30,765 nucleotides of DNA from an uncultured Oscillospiraceae bacterium. Its GTDB lineage: Bacteria > Bacillota > Clostridia > Oscillospirales > Ruminococcaceae. Shown piece after piece: positions 14,485 through 22,518 of this stretch. Under the pieces are notes generated by a model that saw only the letters and a list, made by a program, of their open reading frames with translations, had not been told where the DNA came from and searched no databases. The first letter of the stretch is position 1. Each line of letters opens with the position of its first letter. The stretch lies in contig USFO01000006.1 of NCBI GenBank assembly GCA_900553955.1, positions 1 to 30,765 of the forward strand. Direction: 5' to 3'. The translations under genes and the position numbers were made by a program.

Positions 14485-17073
14485 ATGAAGAAAACCGTAA
14501 TCAGTATATTGGCGCATGTCGACGCCGGAAAAACCACCCTTTCGGAAGCGCTGCTTTATACCGTAGGTCAGCTTAAAAGGCTCGGCAGGGTGGACAATAA
14601 AAATGCGTTCCTCGACAGCTACGAGCTGGAGCGCCGCCGCGGCATAACCATTTTTTCAAAGCAGGCGGTGCTCAAAACTCAGAATATGGAGATAACGCTG
14701 CTCGATACTCCGGGGCATGTCGACTTTTCGTCGGAGGCGGAGCGCACCTTGCAGGTGCAGGATTACGCCATTTTGGTAATCAGTGCCCGTGATGGAGTGC
14801 AGCCGCACACCGAGACGCTTTGGCGGCTGCTTTCGCGCTACGATGTGCCGGTTTTCGTCTTTGTGAACAAAATGGATCTTGACGGAACGGATAAAAATGC
14901 GGTTTTGGCGGAGTTGAAAAAGCGGCTTTCCGATAACTGCGTGGATTTTACCGCTTCGGAGGAGGAGCTTTCGGAAAACGCGGCTCTTTGCGACGAAAAG
15001 CTCATGGAAAAGTATCTTGAACAGGGGGAAATCTCCGGGGAGGAAATTTCTGCCGCCATAAAGGAACGCAAAATCTTCCCCTGTTGGTTCGGCTCTGCGC
15101 TGAAGCTTGAGGGAGTGGCGGAGTTTATCGAGGGGCTTGAGAAATACACGCTCAAGCAGTATTACGGCAGCGAATTCGGCGCGAGAGTGTTCAAAATATC
15201 CCGCGACCCCCAAGGAAACCGCCTTACCTATATGAAAATCACAGGAGGAAGCCTAAAGGCGCGCAGCGTGATAAGCTATTCGGCGAAGGACGGCGAAAAA
15301 CGCCTTGAAGAAAAGGCAAATATGCTTCGTATATATTCCGGAGAAAAGTTTGAGCCTACGGACGAAGTGACTGCGGGCGGCGTGTGCGCCGTTTTGGGGC
15401 TTTCTGCTACATATCCGGGGCAGGGACTCGGCTTTGAAAAGGACTTCTTTAAGCCTGTGCTCGAACCGGTTCTGACCTATCGTGTGCTTCTGCCTGCGGA
15501 AATCAGCCCGGTGGAGTTTTTGCCGAAGCTGCGTCAGCTCGAGGAGGAGGATCCGCAGCTTTTGGTCAGCGGAAACGCCACCGGAGAGATTTATGTTCAC
15601 CTAATGGGTGAAATTCAGGCGGAGGTGCTTCAAAGCCTTGTGGAGGAACGCTTCGGCGTTCATATAGAGTTCGACCACGGCAGCATAATTTACAAGGAGA
15701 CCGTTGCCGCTCCGGTGGAGGGAGTGGGTCACTTTGAGCCGCTGCGCCACTATGCGGAGGTTCATCTGCTTATTGAGCCGGGCGAGCCGGAGAGCGGCAT
15801 AACCGTGGACAGCCTTTGCAGGGAGGAGGTACTCAGCAAGAACTGGCAGCGGCTTATTATCACCCATGTGCTCGAAAAAACGCACCGGGGTGTACTCATA
15901 GGTGCGCCGCTTACGGACGCGAAAATCACGCTCGTTGCGGGGCGCGCTCATGTAAAGCATACCGAGGGCGGCGATTTTCGCCAAGCCACGTATCGTGCGC
16001 TGAGGCAGGGGCTTATGAAAGCGGAGAACGTTCTGCTTGAGCCGTATTACGCTTTCCGGCTTGAAGTGCCCGCAGAGCAGCTCGGCAGAGCGGTTAGCGA
16101 TATTCGCGTGATGGACGGCAAAATCGCCTCGCCGGAGAGCGACGGCATAACCGCCGTAATAACCGGTCGTGCGCCGGTTTCGGAGATGCGTTCCTACCAA
16201 AGCGACGTTATGGCGTACACTAAGGGCAAGGGCAAGCTTGCGCTTTTCCCGGACGGATATTCGCCCTGCCACAACGCGGAAAAAGTCATCACCGCGGCAG
16301 GCTATGACCCGGAGGCAGACCTTGAGAACACGCCGGATTCAGTGTTCTGCTCCCACGGTGCGGGCGTTACGGTGAAGTGGTATGATGTGGAAAAATATAT
16401 GCACGTCACCGGAGGCATAGATATAGCGTCGGAAAATCAAATTCCGATTTTGCCGGATGCGAAGCTTCTAAAGCGCAATCTGAACATTGACGACAAAGAG
16501 CTGGAAGCCATTATGGAGCGTGAATTCGGTCCCATCAAGCGCCGAAAGTATTCCGAAGCGGTGCTCGATACTCCGAAGACGGCGCAGGCTCTGCCGAACA
16601 AAAAGGAGTACATCATAGTTGACGGCTACAACCTTATGTTCGCGTGGGAGGGGCTTGCCGGGCTTGCTAAGGAAAATTTTGACGCGGCAAGGCATATTCT
16701 GACGGATATTCTCTGTAACTACCGCGGCTACACCAAATGCGAACTGGTGCTTGTATTCGACGGATACAAGGTTAAGGGCAATGCCGGAGAAAAATCCGAC
16801 TACAAGGGAATTCATCTGGTCTACACCAAGGAGGACGAAACCGGCGATATGTATATCGAAAAGCTGGTGGAGGAGGTAGGGAAGAACTATTCGGTGAAGG
16901 TAGTTACCTCCGATAATCTTATTCAGGTGTCAGCCCTGCGGGCGGGCGTTCTGCGAGTGCCCGCAAGGGAATTTATCAAGGAAATTGAGAGGGTGAACGC
17001 GCAGATAAAAGAAATCCTTGCGGAAAACAGCTCCAAACGATTTTATTATAAGATGCAGATACCGAAAGACTGA
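14485..17073 (+). CDS. TetM/EF-G-like translational GTPase fused to a NYN (Rae1/YacP-like) nuclease domain
   Basis: An 862-aa soluble protein. Residues 1-650 follow the TetM/EF-G plan. G1 is AHVDAGKTT (10-18), G2 RRGIT (T55), G3 DTPGHVDF (74-81) and G4 NKMD (128-131), with an SA-type G5 near 210, followed by domains II to V. TetM itself is about 640 aa. The extra C-terminus, about 705-850, is a NYN/PIN-fold domain like Rae1/YacP: IIVDGYNLMFAW (D713, N716), LVLVFDGYKVKG (D759), VYTKEDETGDMYIEKL (E785, D788) and VVTSDNLIQ (S809, D810). Rae1 of Bacillus subtilis cuts mRNA in the ribosomal A site. The TetM domain-IV loop Tyr-Ser-Pro-Val is absent; the equivalent region is RAHVKHTEGGDFR (about 487-499). 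Tetracycline protection is therefore doubtful and a ribosome-rescue or mRNA-decay role is a better inference. The start has only a weak ribosome site. Confidence 0.9.
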   Translation: MKKTVISILAHVDAGKTTLSEALLYTVGQLKRLGRVDNKNAFLDSYELERRRGITIFSKQAVLKTQNMEITLLDTPGHVDFSSEAERTLQVQDYAILVISARDGVQPHTETLWRLLSRYDVPVFVFVNKMDLDGTDKNAVLAELKKRLSDNCVDFTASEEELSENAALCDEKLMEKYLEQGEISGEEISAAIKERKIFPCWFGSALKLEGVAEFIEGLEKYTLKQYYGSEFGARVFKISRDPQGNRLTYMKITGGSLKARSVISYSAKDGEKRLEEKANMLRIYSGEKFEPTDEVTAGGVCAVLGLSATYPGQGLGFEKDFFKPVLEPVLTYRVLLPAEISPVEFLPKLRQLEEEDPQLLVSGNATGEIYVHLMGEIQAEVLQSLVEERFGVHIEFDHGSIIYKETVAAPVEGVGHFEPLRHYAEVHLLIEPGEPESGITVDSLCREEVLSKNWQRLIITHVLEKTHRGVLIGAPLTDAKITLVAGRAHVKHTEGGDFRQATYRALRQGLMKAENVLLEPYYAFRLEVPAEQLGRAVSDIRVMDGKIASPESDGITAVITGRAPVSEMRSYQSDVMAYTKGKGKLALFPDGYSPCHNAEKVITAAGYDPEADLENTPDSVFCSHGAGVTVKWYDVEKYMHVTGGIDIASENQIPILPDAKLLKRNLNIDDKELEAIMEREFGPIKRRKYSEAVLDTPKTAQALPNKKEYIIVDGYNLMFAWEGLAGLAKENFDAARHILTDILCNYRGYTKCELVLVFDGYKVKGNAGEKSDYKGIHLVYTKEDETGDMYIEKLVEEVGKNYSVKVVTSDNLIQVSALRAGVLRVPAREFIKEIERVNAQIKEILAENSSKRFYYKMQIPKD

Positions 17074-17080
17074 AACAAAA

Positions 17081-17111
17081 AGCTTCTCCGAGCGATGAGC
17101 ACGGAGAAGCT
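17081..17111 (+). terminator. Terminator of the GTPase-NYN gene
   Basis: AGCTTCTCCG pairs with CGGAGAAGCT around an 11-nt loop and is followed by CTTTT, a few bases after the stop codon. Confidence 0.8.
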
Positions 17112-17161
17112 CTTTTGCATAAAAGCGCATGCTCATGCGGGTTTGAAGTTCACACAAAACA

Positions 17162-17190
17162 AAAAAGCCCGTCCATGCAGACAGGCTTTT
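17162..17190 (-). terminator. Terminator of rplJ-rplL
   Basis: On the minus strand AAAAGCCTGTC and GACGGGCTTTTTT form a stem with one mismatch and a T tract, 20 nt beyond the rplL stop. No rpoB follows. Confidence 0.8.
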
Positions 17191-17209
17191 AAGCACTTCA
17201 AAAAGAAAA

Positions 17210-17584
17210 TTATTTAACTTCGACGGAAGCGCCTGCTTCTTCGAGTTTCTTCTTGATTTCGTCGGCTTCGGTCTCGGAAACGCCTTCCTTAACAGCCTTC
17301 GGAACGTTATCAACGATCTCTTTGGACTCTTTGAGGCCGAGACCGGTGATCTCTTTAACAACTTTGATAACAGTCATCTTGGTCTCGCCGGCGCCGGTGA
17401 GGATAACATCCCAAGAATCCTTGGTTGCAGCAGCGGGAGCAGCAGCGGCAGCGCCTGCTACCATAACGGGAGCATCAGCGGAAACGCCGAATTCTTCGCA
17501 GATTGCATTTTTGAGTTCGTTTGCTTCAATAAGGGAGAGAGCTTTGATCTCCTCCAGAATGTTTTGGATCTTTTCAGAAGCCAT
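17210..17584 (-). CDS. rplL: 50S ribosomal protein L7/L12
   Basis: The 124-aa stalk protein that recruits translational GTPases to the ribosome. It has the N-terminal dimerisation part (KIQNILEEIKALSLIEANELKNAI), the Ala-rich hinge (about 42-55, VAGAAAAAPAAA), and the C-terminal factor-binding domain with DVILTGAGETKMTVIKVVKEITGLGLKESKEIVDNVP. CAGGAGGTAAACC precedes the ATG. It lies about 50 nt behind rplJ in the same operon. The Lys- and Glu-rich codons are strongly biased, as for other ribosomal genes. Confidence 0.98.
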   Translation of the reverse strand: MASEKIQNILEEIKALSLIEANELKNAICEEFGVSADAPVMVAGAAAAAPAAATKDSWDVILTGAGETKMTVIKVVKEITGLGLKESKEIVDNVPKAVKEGVSETEADEIKKKLEEAGASVEVK

Positions 17585-17634
17585 GGTGGTTTACCTCCTG
17601 TAATAATTGAAAATTAATGATTGTGATGCGGCAA

Positions 17635-18162
17635 TCAGGCAGCTTCGCCTTCGCCGTCAGTGTTTCCGCCGTCGGGGTTTGCAATTTTGTCAAGCGCAAC
17701 GGCGATACCTTTGATCGGGCTGACAAGAGCCATAACGATCATGGTAAGGATCTCTTCCTTGCTCGGAGTCTTTGCGAGTTCAACAACCTGTGCTTGGTCA
17801 AGAACTTCACCATCGAGGAATCCGGCTTTCAGAGAGAACTTACCTTTGGAGTCGTCTGCAAATTTGCCAAGAATTTTTGCGGGAGCGACAGGATCGTCAT
17901 TGGAAAGAGCGATAGCGGTGCTTCCGGACAGGTAAGAGGTAAGACCTTCAAGACCTGCTTCCTTGGCTGCAAAGCGGAGAATGGAGTTTTTTACGACGGT
18001 GTATTCAACACCGGCTTCGCGAAGCTCGCGACGAAGCTTGGTATCGTCAGCAACGTTGATTCCGATGTAGTCAACAAGAACGCCGGACTGAGCTGCTTTA
18101 AGTTTTTCAACAAGCTGCTCGACAGTCTCTTTCTTTGCTTGCAAGATTTTTTCACTGGGCAT
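17635..18162 (-). CDS. rplJ: 50S ribosomal protein L10
   Basis: The 175-aa stalk-base protein that binds 23S rRNA and carries L7/L12 dimers on its C-terminal helix. Recognisable stretches are KKETVEQLVEKLKAAQSGVLVDYIGI at the N-terminus, TKLRRELREAGVEYTVVKNSI (about 42-62) and TSYLSGSTAIALSNDDPVAPAKIL. The C-terminal extension is Gly/Glu-rich. CGCAGGAGGTG precedes the ATG. L10 with L12 normally represses its own operon by binding the leader RNA, which is present directly upstream. Confidence 0.98.
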   Translation of the reverse strand: MPSEKILQAKKETVEQLVEKLKAAQSGVLVDYIGINVADDTKLRRELREAGVEYTVVKNSILRFAAKEAGLEGLTSYLSGSTAIALSNDDPVAPAKILGKFADDSKGKFSLKAGFLDGEVLDQAQVVELAKTPSKEEILTMIVMALVSPIKGIAVALDKIANPDGGNTDGEGEAA

Positions 18163-18185
18163 TTAAATTCACCTCCTGCGTTGTG

Positions 18186-18322
18186 ATGAGAGCTTTTCGG
18201 TAAAAGAAAAGCTCCCTCCATTAAGCCGTGGAAGGAGCGTAATAATCAAGTTATAACACCTCATCCTCGGCAGGCCGACATAAGTCGTTTAAGCATAAAG
18301 CACCTGCTGTCTTTGGACAGCG
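18186..18322 (-). ncRNA. Ribosomal protein L10 leader RNA
   Basis: The leader of about 150 nt between promoter and rplJ carries the family hallmarks: GTCCAAAGACAGCAGGTGC near its 5' end and CCTGCCGAGGATGAGG about 45 nt later, which pair around the L10-binding kink-turn region. It ends in an attenuator: GCTCCTTCCA pairs with TGGAGGGAGC, followed by TTTTCTTTT (about 18239-18203). A competing hairpin, GAGCTTTTC/GAAAAGCTC (18189-18213), overlaps that terminator, as expected for a switch. When L10 binds, the terminator should be favoured. Confidence 0.88.
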
Positions 18323-18327
18323 TTAAT

Positions 18328-18356
18328 ATTATATACTACCGATACTATTTTGTCAA
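18328..18356 (-). promoter_or_regulatory. Strong sigma-A promoter of rplJ-rplL
   Basis: On the minus strand a perfect TTGACA (18356-18351) and a perfect TATAAT (18333-18328) are exactly 17 bp apart, a consensus promoter just upstream of the L10 leader. Confidence 0.92.
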
Positions 18357-18371
18357 CACTTTTTTGCAGGA

Positions 18372-19700
18372 TTAAAGACGTTTTTTGCGCTTAAAATTGC
18401 CGTACTTCCTGTGATTGTAGTTTCTGATGACCATAAGGGCGATATAAAGTCCGATAAGAATGATAATGGTGATTATGATAAACTTGAACCAGAAGGAATG
18501 AGTCATGTTGGAAAAGCTCTTGAGCCCGGAGAGCAGGTCGCTTTGTTCCACATCCTCCGCCGCAACAAGCGGCACGGTGCCAATGGTTTCGCCCGCAAGC
18601 ACAAGCTTCAGCGTGCCGATTTCCTCGCCCTTTGTAATAGGTGCTTCGACGGATTCCGGAACATCGAACTCATAGCTGATGGAAGAAACGGCTATGTCGG
18701 TGGGGAGCAGCGCGCGGTATGTTTCGCCAATCATAAGATTAAGGTGGTTTTTCTGCCATGCAAGCTCCAGCGGAACCTCTGCGATCTGAGAACCACCCTC
18801 GACGATGGTTTTTACTTCAAATTCGGTGAACGCCCACATGTAAAGGTTCTTTGCATCAACAAGAGCCTGATTATAGCCGTTGTCGAGCTCATACGGCGCA
18901 CCAAGGTCGATTTGGTAGTATGCGAAGCCTTCATATTCGGCATAGGAGGCAACGTTGCGCCCGATTTCGGAGTTGTAGCCGATTTTTCCGCCCACAACAG
19001 GGGAATAGTAATGCACACTATCGCGCTTCATCAGACCGTTTTCGCTGCTCCAAATGAGCTGCTTGTGAGTGTCGGTGGCTTCACAGGTGTAGGAAGTCTT
19101 CTGAACGACCTCACGGTATTTATCAAGACCCATGGCATATTTCGTAATCAGGTACATATCGTATGCGGTGGTGTAGTTCGCAGTGTCGTGAAGACCGTGG
19201 CAGTTGGTGAAGTTAGTGTCCTTTGCTCCTATTCTTGCAGCGGTCTGGTTCATAAGGTCAACAAATGCGTCGGTGCTGCCCGCAATAAGCTTTGCAAGAA
19301 CAAGAGCCGCGTCGTAGCCGGAACGGATTACAAGGTCGTAGAACAGCTCGTCCGCAGTGAAAATATCGCCGGAGAGCATGCCGCTCAAAATTACGCCGCC
19401 GTTGCGGTTGTCATAAAGATAATTCTGCACGGACATATCATATGTGCCCTGTGCATCCCAGCCACCCGCGGAATCAATGTTCTCAATTACGACGATGGCG
19501 GTCATAATCTGGGTGAGCTCCAGCGGGTACATACGCTGCTTTGAATTTTTCTCATAGAGCACGCTGCCGTTTTCGTCGGCAAGATAAACCGCTTCGGAAT
19601 ATACATCGCAGGAGGGCGTATATTTCATATCCGCCAAAGCGGTCACTCCAAAAGAAGATATAAAAATAAGAGAAAGGATTATTGCAATTACTTTTTTCAT
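18372..19700 (-). CDS. Penicillin-binding-protein homologue (S11 D,D-carboxypeptidase fold) lacking catalytic motifs
   Basis: A 442-aa secreted and membrane-anchored protein built like DacA/DacF. It has a signal peptide (1-23, ending ALA), the S11 peptidase fold, a beta-rich C-terminal domain, one membrane helix (about 403-426) and a basic tail. All three active-site motifs are altered. SxxK reads E61-L-T-Q64 within MYPLELTQIMTA, SxN reads S127-G-Y129, and KTG reads K239-I-G241. The surrounding family sequence is well kept, so this is neither a frameshift nor a wrong alignment. GGAGGAATTT precedes the ATG. It is unlikely to trim peptidoglycan and may bind it or regulate a true enzyme. The spore-lineage setting makes a cell-wall remodelling role possible. 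Confidence 0.88.
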   Translation of the reverse strand: MKKVIAIILSLIFISSFGVTALADMKYTPSCDVYSEAVYLADENGSVLYEKNSKQRMYPLELTQIMTAIVVIENIDSAGGWDAQGTYDMSVQNYLYDNRNGGVILSGMLSGDIFTADELFYDLVIRSGYDAALVLAKLIAGSTDAFVDLMNQTAARIGAKDTNFTNCHGLHDTANYTTAYDMYLITKYAMGLDKYREVVQKTSYTCEATDTHKQLIWSSENGLMKRDSVHYYSPVVGGKIGYNSEIGRNVASYAEYEGFAYYQIDLGAPYELDNGYNQALVDAKNLYMWAFTEFEVKTIVEGGSQIAEVPLELAWQKNHLNLMIGETYRALLPTDIAVSSISYEFDVPESVEAPITKGEEIGTLKLVLAGETIGTVPLVAAEDVEQSDLLSGLKSFSNMTHSFWFKFIIITIIILIGLYIALMVIRNYNHRKYGNFKRKKRL

Positions 19701-19929
19701 AAATTCCTCCGAAAAATAAAAACTTGCTTACGGTCAGCAAAGAATATCAAAAAAATGTTGCTAAAATGGCACTATATTTGTTATACTGTCATTATAGCAA
19801 AAAAAGGCGAGCAATGGAATAGCCTATTTTTCGATTTGTGCCAAATTTATTAAATTTAATTGTTTCTTAATATCTTAGATATAGAATAGAACAGCAATGG
19901 CGCAAATCCCTTTCTTTCGGAGGTTATGT

Positions 19930-20610
19930 ATGATATATGTAACGGGCGATACCCACGGAGATATTTCAAGGTTTAAGTCTATGAACCTACACAAGTTAAA
20001 AAAGGGCGATAGTATTATTGTCTGCGGCGATTTCGGTTTTATCTGGGATGGGTCAAAGGACGAAATGAACAACATAAAGTGGCTTTCAAAGCGGAAGTAC
20101 AAGGTGCTTTTCGTGGAAGGCGCTCACGAAAGCTTTGAAATGATAAACAAATATCCAAAGGTTGACTTTATGGGTGGCAGAGCCCGCCAAATTTCGGAGA
20201 ACATCTATCAGCTTATGCGCGGTGAAGTTTACGAAATCGAAGGCAAAAAGATTTTTGCATTCGGCGGCGGCGACGACGAAGAACTGGAGCTTGCCGACAT
20301 TCGCGAATGTATTGATTTTCAGCGCCTGCCCACCGAGGAAGAATGTGCCCACGCAAGAGAAAATCTTGAAAAGGCGGGGAACAGCGTTGATTACATAATC
20401 ACATATGATGTGGGCTTCAAGCTCCGCAGTATGCTCAAAATGGAGAGCAACTGCTTCAACAACCTGCACGCCTACCTAAACGAAGTTGCAACGAACTGCA
20501 AGTTCAAAACATGGTTCTTTGGATGTTTTCATATGGATAAACGCATTCCGCCGATATATCACGCCGTTTACCGGAATATATATGAGATTGAAAGCGGAAA
20601 AGAGCTGTAA
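19930..20610 (+). CDS. Metallophosphoesterase homologue with altered metal ligands
   Basis: A 226-aa protein of the calcineurin-like phosphoesterase fold, close to the small gut-Firmicute family with GDTHGD near the N-terminus (residues 5-10), CGDFGFIWD (about 37-45) and an EIEGKKIFAFGGG segment. Three usual ligand positions differ. The GNHE motif reads GAHE (ligand Asn to Ala), the ITHD motif reads ITYD (His to Tyr) and GHFH reads GCFH (first His to Cys). The frame is intact, so this is not simple decay. I chose the ATG at 19930, 6 nt after GGAGG; an ATG at 19926 is out of frame and an upstream frame to 19897 lacks a ribosome site. A weak promoter TTGTTT-16-TAGAAT lies at 19860-19887. Confidence 0.8.
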   Translation: MIYVTGDTHGDISRFKSMNLHKLKKGDSIIVCGDFGFIWDGSKDEMNNIKWLSKRKYKVLFVEGAHESFEMINKYPKVDFMGGRARQISENIYQLMRGEVYEIEGKKIFAFGGGDDEELELADIRECIDFQRLPTEEECAHARENLEKAGNSVDYIITYDVGFKLRSMLKMESNCFNNLHAYLNEVATNCKFKTWFFGCFHMDKRIPPIYHAVYRNIYEIESGKEL

Positions 20611-20631
20611 GCGCCGACTTTCATTCAAACA

Positions 20632-20659
20632 GGCCTGCCGAGCGTTCGTTCGGTAGGCC
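20632..20659 (+). promoter_or_regulatory. Stem-loop upstream of mntP
   Basis: GGCCTGCCGA pairs with TCGGTAGGCC around an 8-nt loop in the 107-nt gap before mntP. No T tract follows, so it is a poor terminator and may be a leader structure. I looked for the yybP-ykoY manganese riboswitch often found before mntP and could not recognise its conserved core. Confidence 0.45.
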
Positions 20660-20717
20660 GAGGCTTGTTCGCAAACACTGCGGATGAGTCTTTTTATTTG
20701 ACTTTGGGGGAACAAAA

Positions 20718-21278
20718 ATGACAGTATTTGAGATTTTCTTAATAGGTATAGGACTTTCAATGGACGCATTCGCCGTTTCGATATGCAAAGGACTTTCCGT
20801 AGGAAAGGTGAGCGGCAGGCACATGCTGACGGCGGGACTGTGGTTCGGCGGATTTCAGGCGCTTATGCCACTTATAGGCTATCTTCTCGGCTCGACATTC
20901 GAGCAGTATGTCACCAGCATTGACCACTGGATTGCGTTTATTCTGCTTTCAATCATCGGGGCTAACATGATAAAGGAATCATTTGACAAGGACAGCGAAA
21001 AGCAGAATGCCTCCTTCTCGTTTATGAGCATGCTCATGGTTGCGGTGGCGACAAGCATTGACGCGCTTGCCGTCGGCATTACATTTGCTTTCCTCCAGGT
21101 AAACATTTGGTTTGCGATAGCCATTATCGGCTGCACAACCTTTGTAATCTCCGCTGCCGGAATTAAAATCGGCAGCGTATTCGGAGCAAAATACAAAGCA
21201 AAAGCCGAATTTTTCGGCGGCGCCGTGCTCATCTGCCTCGGAATTAAAATACTGGTTGAGCACCTATTCTTTTCCTAA
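20718..21278 (+). CDS. mntP: Manganese efflux pump MntP
   Basis: A 186-aa inner-membrane protein with six predicted helices in two three-helix repeats, the size and form of MntP. The two conserved acidic helix motifs are GIGLSMDAFAVSICKGLS (Asp16) and ATSIDALAVGITFAF (Asp115); each repeat begins with such a motif. It exports Mn2+ and guards against manganese excess. GGGGGA precedes the ATG at 20718. A strong terminator follows. Regulation by manganese is expected from the family but no known manganese sensor is visible upstream. Confidence 0.94.
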   Translation: MTVFEIFLIGIGLSMDAFAVSICKGLSVGKVSGRHMLTAGLWFGGFQALMPLIGYLLGSTFEQYVTSIDHWIAFILLSIIGANMIKESFDKDSEKQNASFSFMSMLMVAVATSIDALAVGITFAFLQVNIWFAIAIIGCTTFVISAAGIKIGSVFGAKYKAKAEFFGGAVLICLGIKILVEHLFFS

Positions 21279-21309
21279 TACGAATTTGAGCACGGACAGT
21301 GCGGCAAAC

Positions 21310-21339
21310 AAAATGCGTGCCGAAAGGCACGCATTTTTT
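21310..21339 (+). terminator. Terminator of mntP
   Basis: AAAATGCGTGCC pairs with GGCACGCATTTT around a GAAA tetraloop and runs into T6, about 30 nt past the mntP stop. Confidence 0.93.
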
Positions 21340-21471
21340 GGTATTACATCAAGACGGTTTAAGCCCCCTCGCCGGAGCTGATATTGGATTTTGCCGAGGT
21401 CGCTTATGATTTTCCGTTAGCATATTTAACCTTCTTTCGTAGATGTGTGCAGCAAATGTAATTTGGCGCTG

Positions 21472-22518
21472 TTTGAGGTGTACACCCTCCGCGAGGAGGG
21501 CGACCAACGAGAGGCTTTGCCGTCGTCCCGTATTATCCATTTCAATCCACGCCCTCCGCGAGGAGGGCGACAGCGATTTATTCCTACTTGTGGCAGAGAT
21601 ATGGCAATTTCAATCCACGCCCTCCGCGAGGAGGGCGACTGAGGGGGTTAAGAAATGATAAATCCAGTTATTATTTCAATCCACGCCCTCCGCGAGGAGG
21701 GCGACGGGGGATTCCGACGAGTTTTCCGTCATCGTCGTACTCATTTCAATCCACGCCCTCCGCGAGGAGGGCGACCCGGAAACGAATTTCCAAAAATTAT
21801 TCCAGTTGTCCATTTCAATCCACGCCCTCCGCGAGGAGGGCGACCTCAGACGTGACGCTTTTGCAGTCCGATGTTGCAGATTTCAATCCACGCCCTCCGC
21901 GAGGAGGGCGACCTCCTTTTGTCGGTCTCGGCATAGGTTTGATTCGCAATTTCAATCCACGCCCTCCGCGAGGAGGGCGACCTAAAATTCCAGCTTTTGC
22001 CAGTCTTATAATGATATTTCAATCCACGCCCTCCGCGAGGAGGGCGACCTTACCATTTTTTCAAATGGATTACCATACCCATTTCAATCCACGCCCTCCG
22101 CGAGGAGGGCGACTATAAAAGACGCTTCTAAAATGACCGAAGTGCAATTTCAATCCACGCCCTCCGCGAGGAGGGCGACCAAGCTGTCAACCTGCCCTGC
22201 GGCTTATGTTACCTATTTCAATCCACGCCCTCCGCGAGGAGGGCGACGAGCCTGTAACGGCGGTTTGACCGCTGCCGAAAATTTCAATCCACGCCCTCCG
22301 CGAGGAGGGCGACTTGACCAATCGTCTGCAAAAAACAAAAATAAAATTTCAATCCACGCCCTCCGCGAGGAGGGCGACCAAAGGAAATTCCGACTTCATC
22401 GAGATAAACAGCGATTTCAATCCACGCCCTCCGCGAGGAGGGCGACGAGTGCAGGATGAGTAAAATAAGAAAGGACAGCTACTATATTTCAATCCACGCC
22501 CTCCGCGAGGAGGGCGAC
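21472..22518 (-). CRISPR. Type I-C CRISPR array, 15 identical repeats plus one degenerate terminal repeat
   Basis: The 33-bp repeats start at 21539, 21607, 21673, 21743, 21812, 21880, 21949, 22016, 22081, 22147, 22215, 22281, 22346, 22414 and 22486, and all are identical. A sixteenth at 21472-21504 keeps 20 bases and has eight mismatches elsewhere, marking the trailer end. The 15 spacers from low to high coordinate are 34, 35, 33, 37, 36, 35, 36, 34, 32, 33, 35, 33, 32, 35 and 39 bp. In crRNA orientation (minus) the repeat begins GTCGCCCTCCTCGCGG, folds as GCCCTCC-TCGC-GGAGGGC, and ends GTGGATTGAAAT, as in type I-C. The newest spacer is at 22447-22485, next to the leader. Confidence 0.98.

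Noticed and set aside
14485..17073. Plain tetracycline-resistance (tetM/O/W) gene
   Set aside because: The domain-IV loop with Tyr-Ser-Pro-Val is absent and an extra nuclease domain is present. There are no signs of a mobile element around it.
20611..20717. yybP-ykoY manganese riboswitch before mntP
   Set aside because: The conserved core motifs of that riboswitch could not be found, and the leader is short.
21355..21380. A further degenerate CRISPR repeat before 21472 (GCCCCCTCGCCGGAG)
   Set aside because: Only a short GC-rich resemblance, with no proper spacing or handle sequence.
21443..22459. Repetitive plus-strand reading frames with FNPRPPRGGR and FQSTPSARRA repeats
   Set aside because: They are translations of the CRISPR repeats and spacers. 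They have no ribosome sites and frame lengths follow the repeat period.
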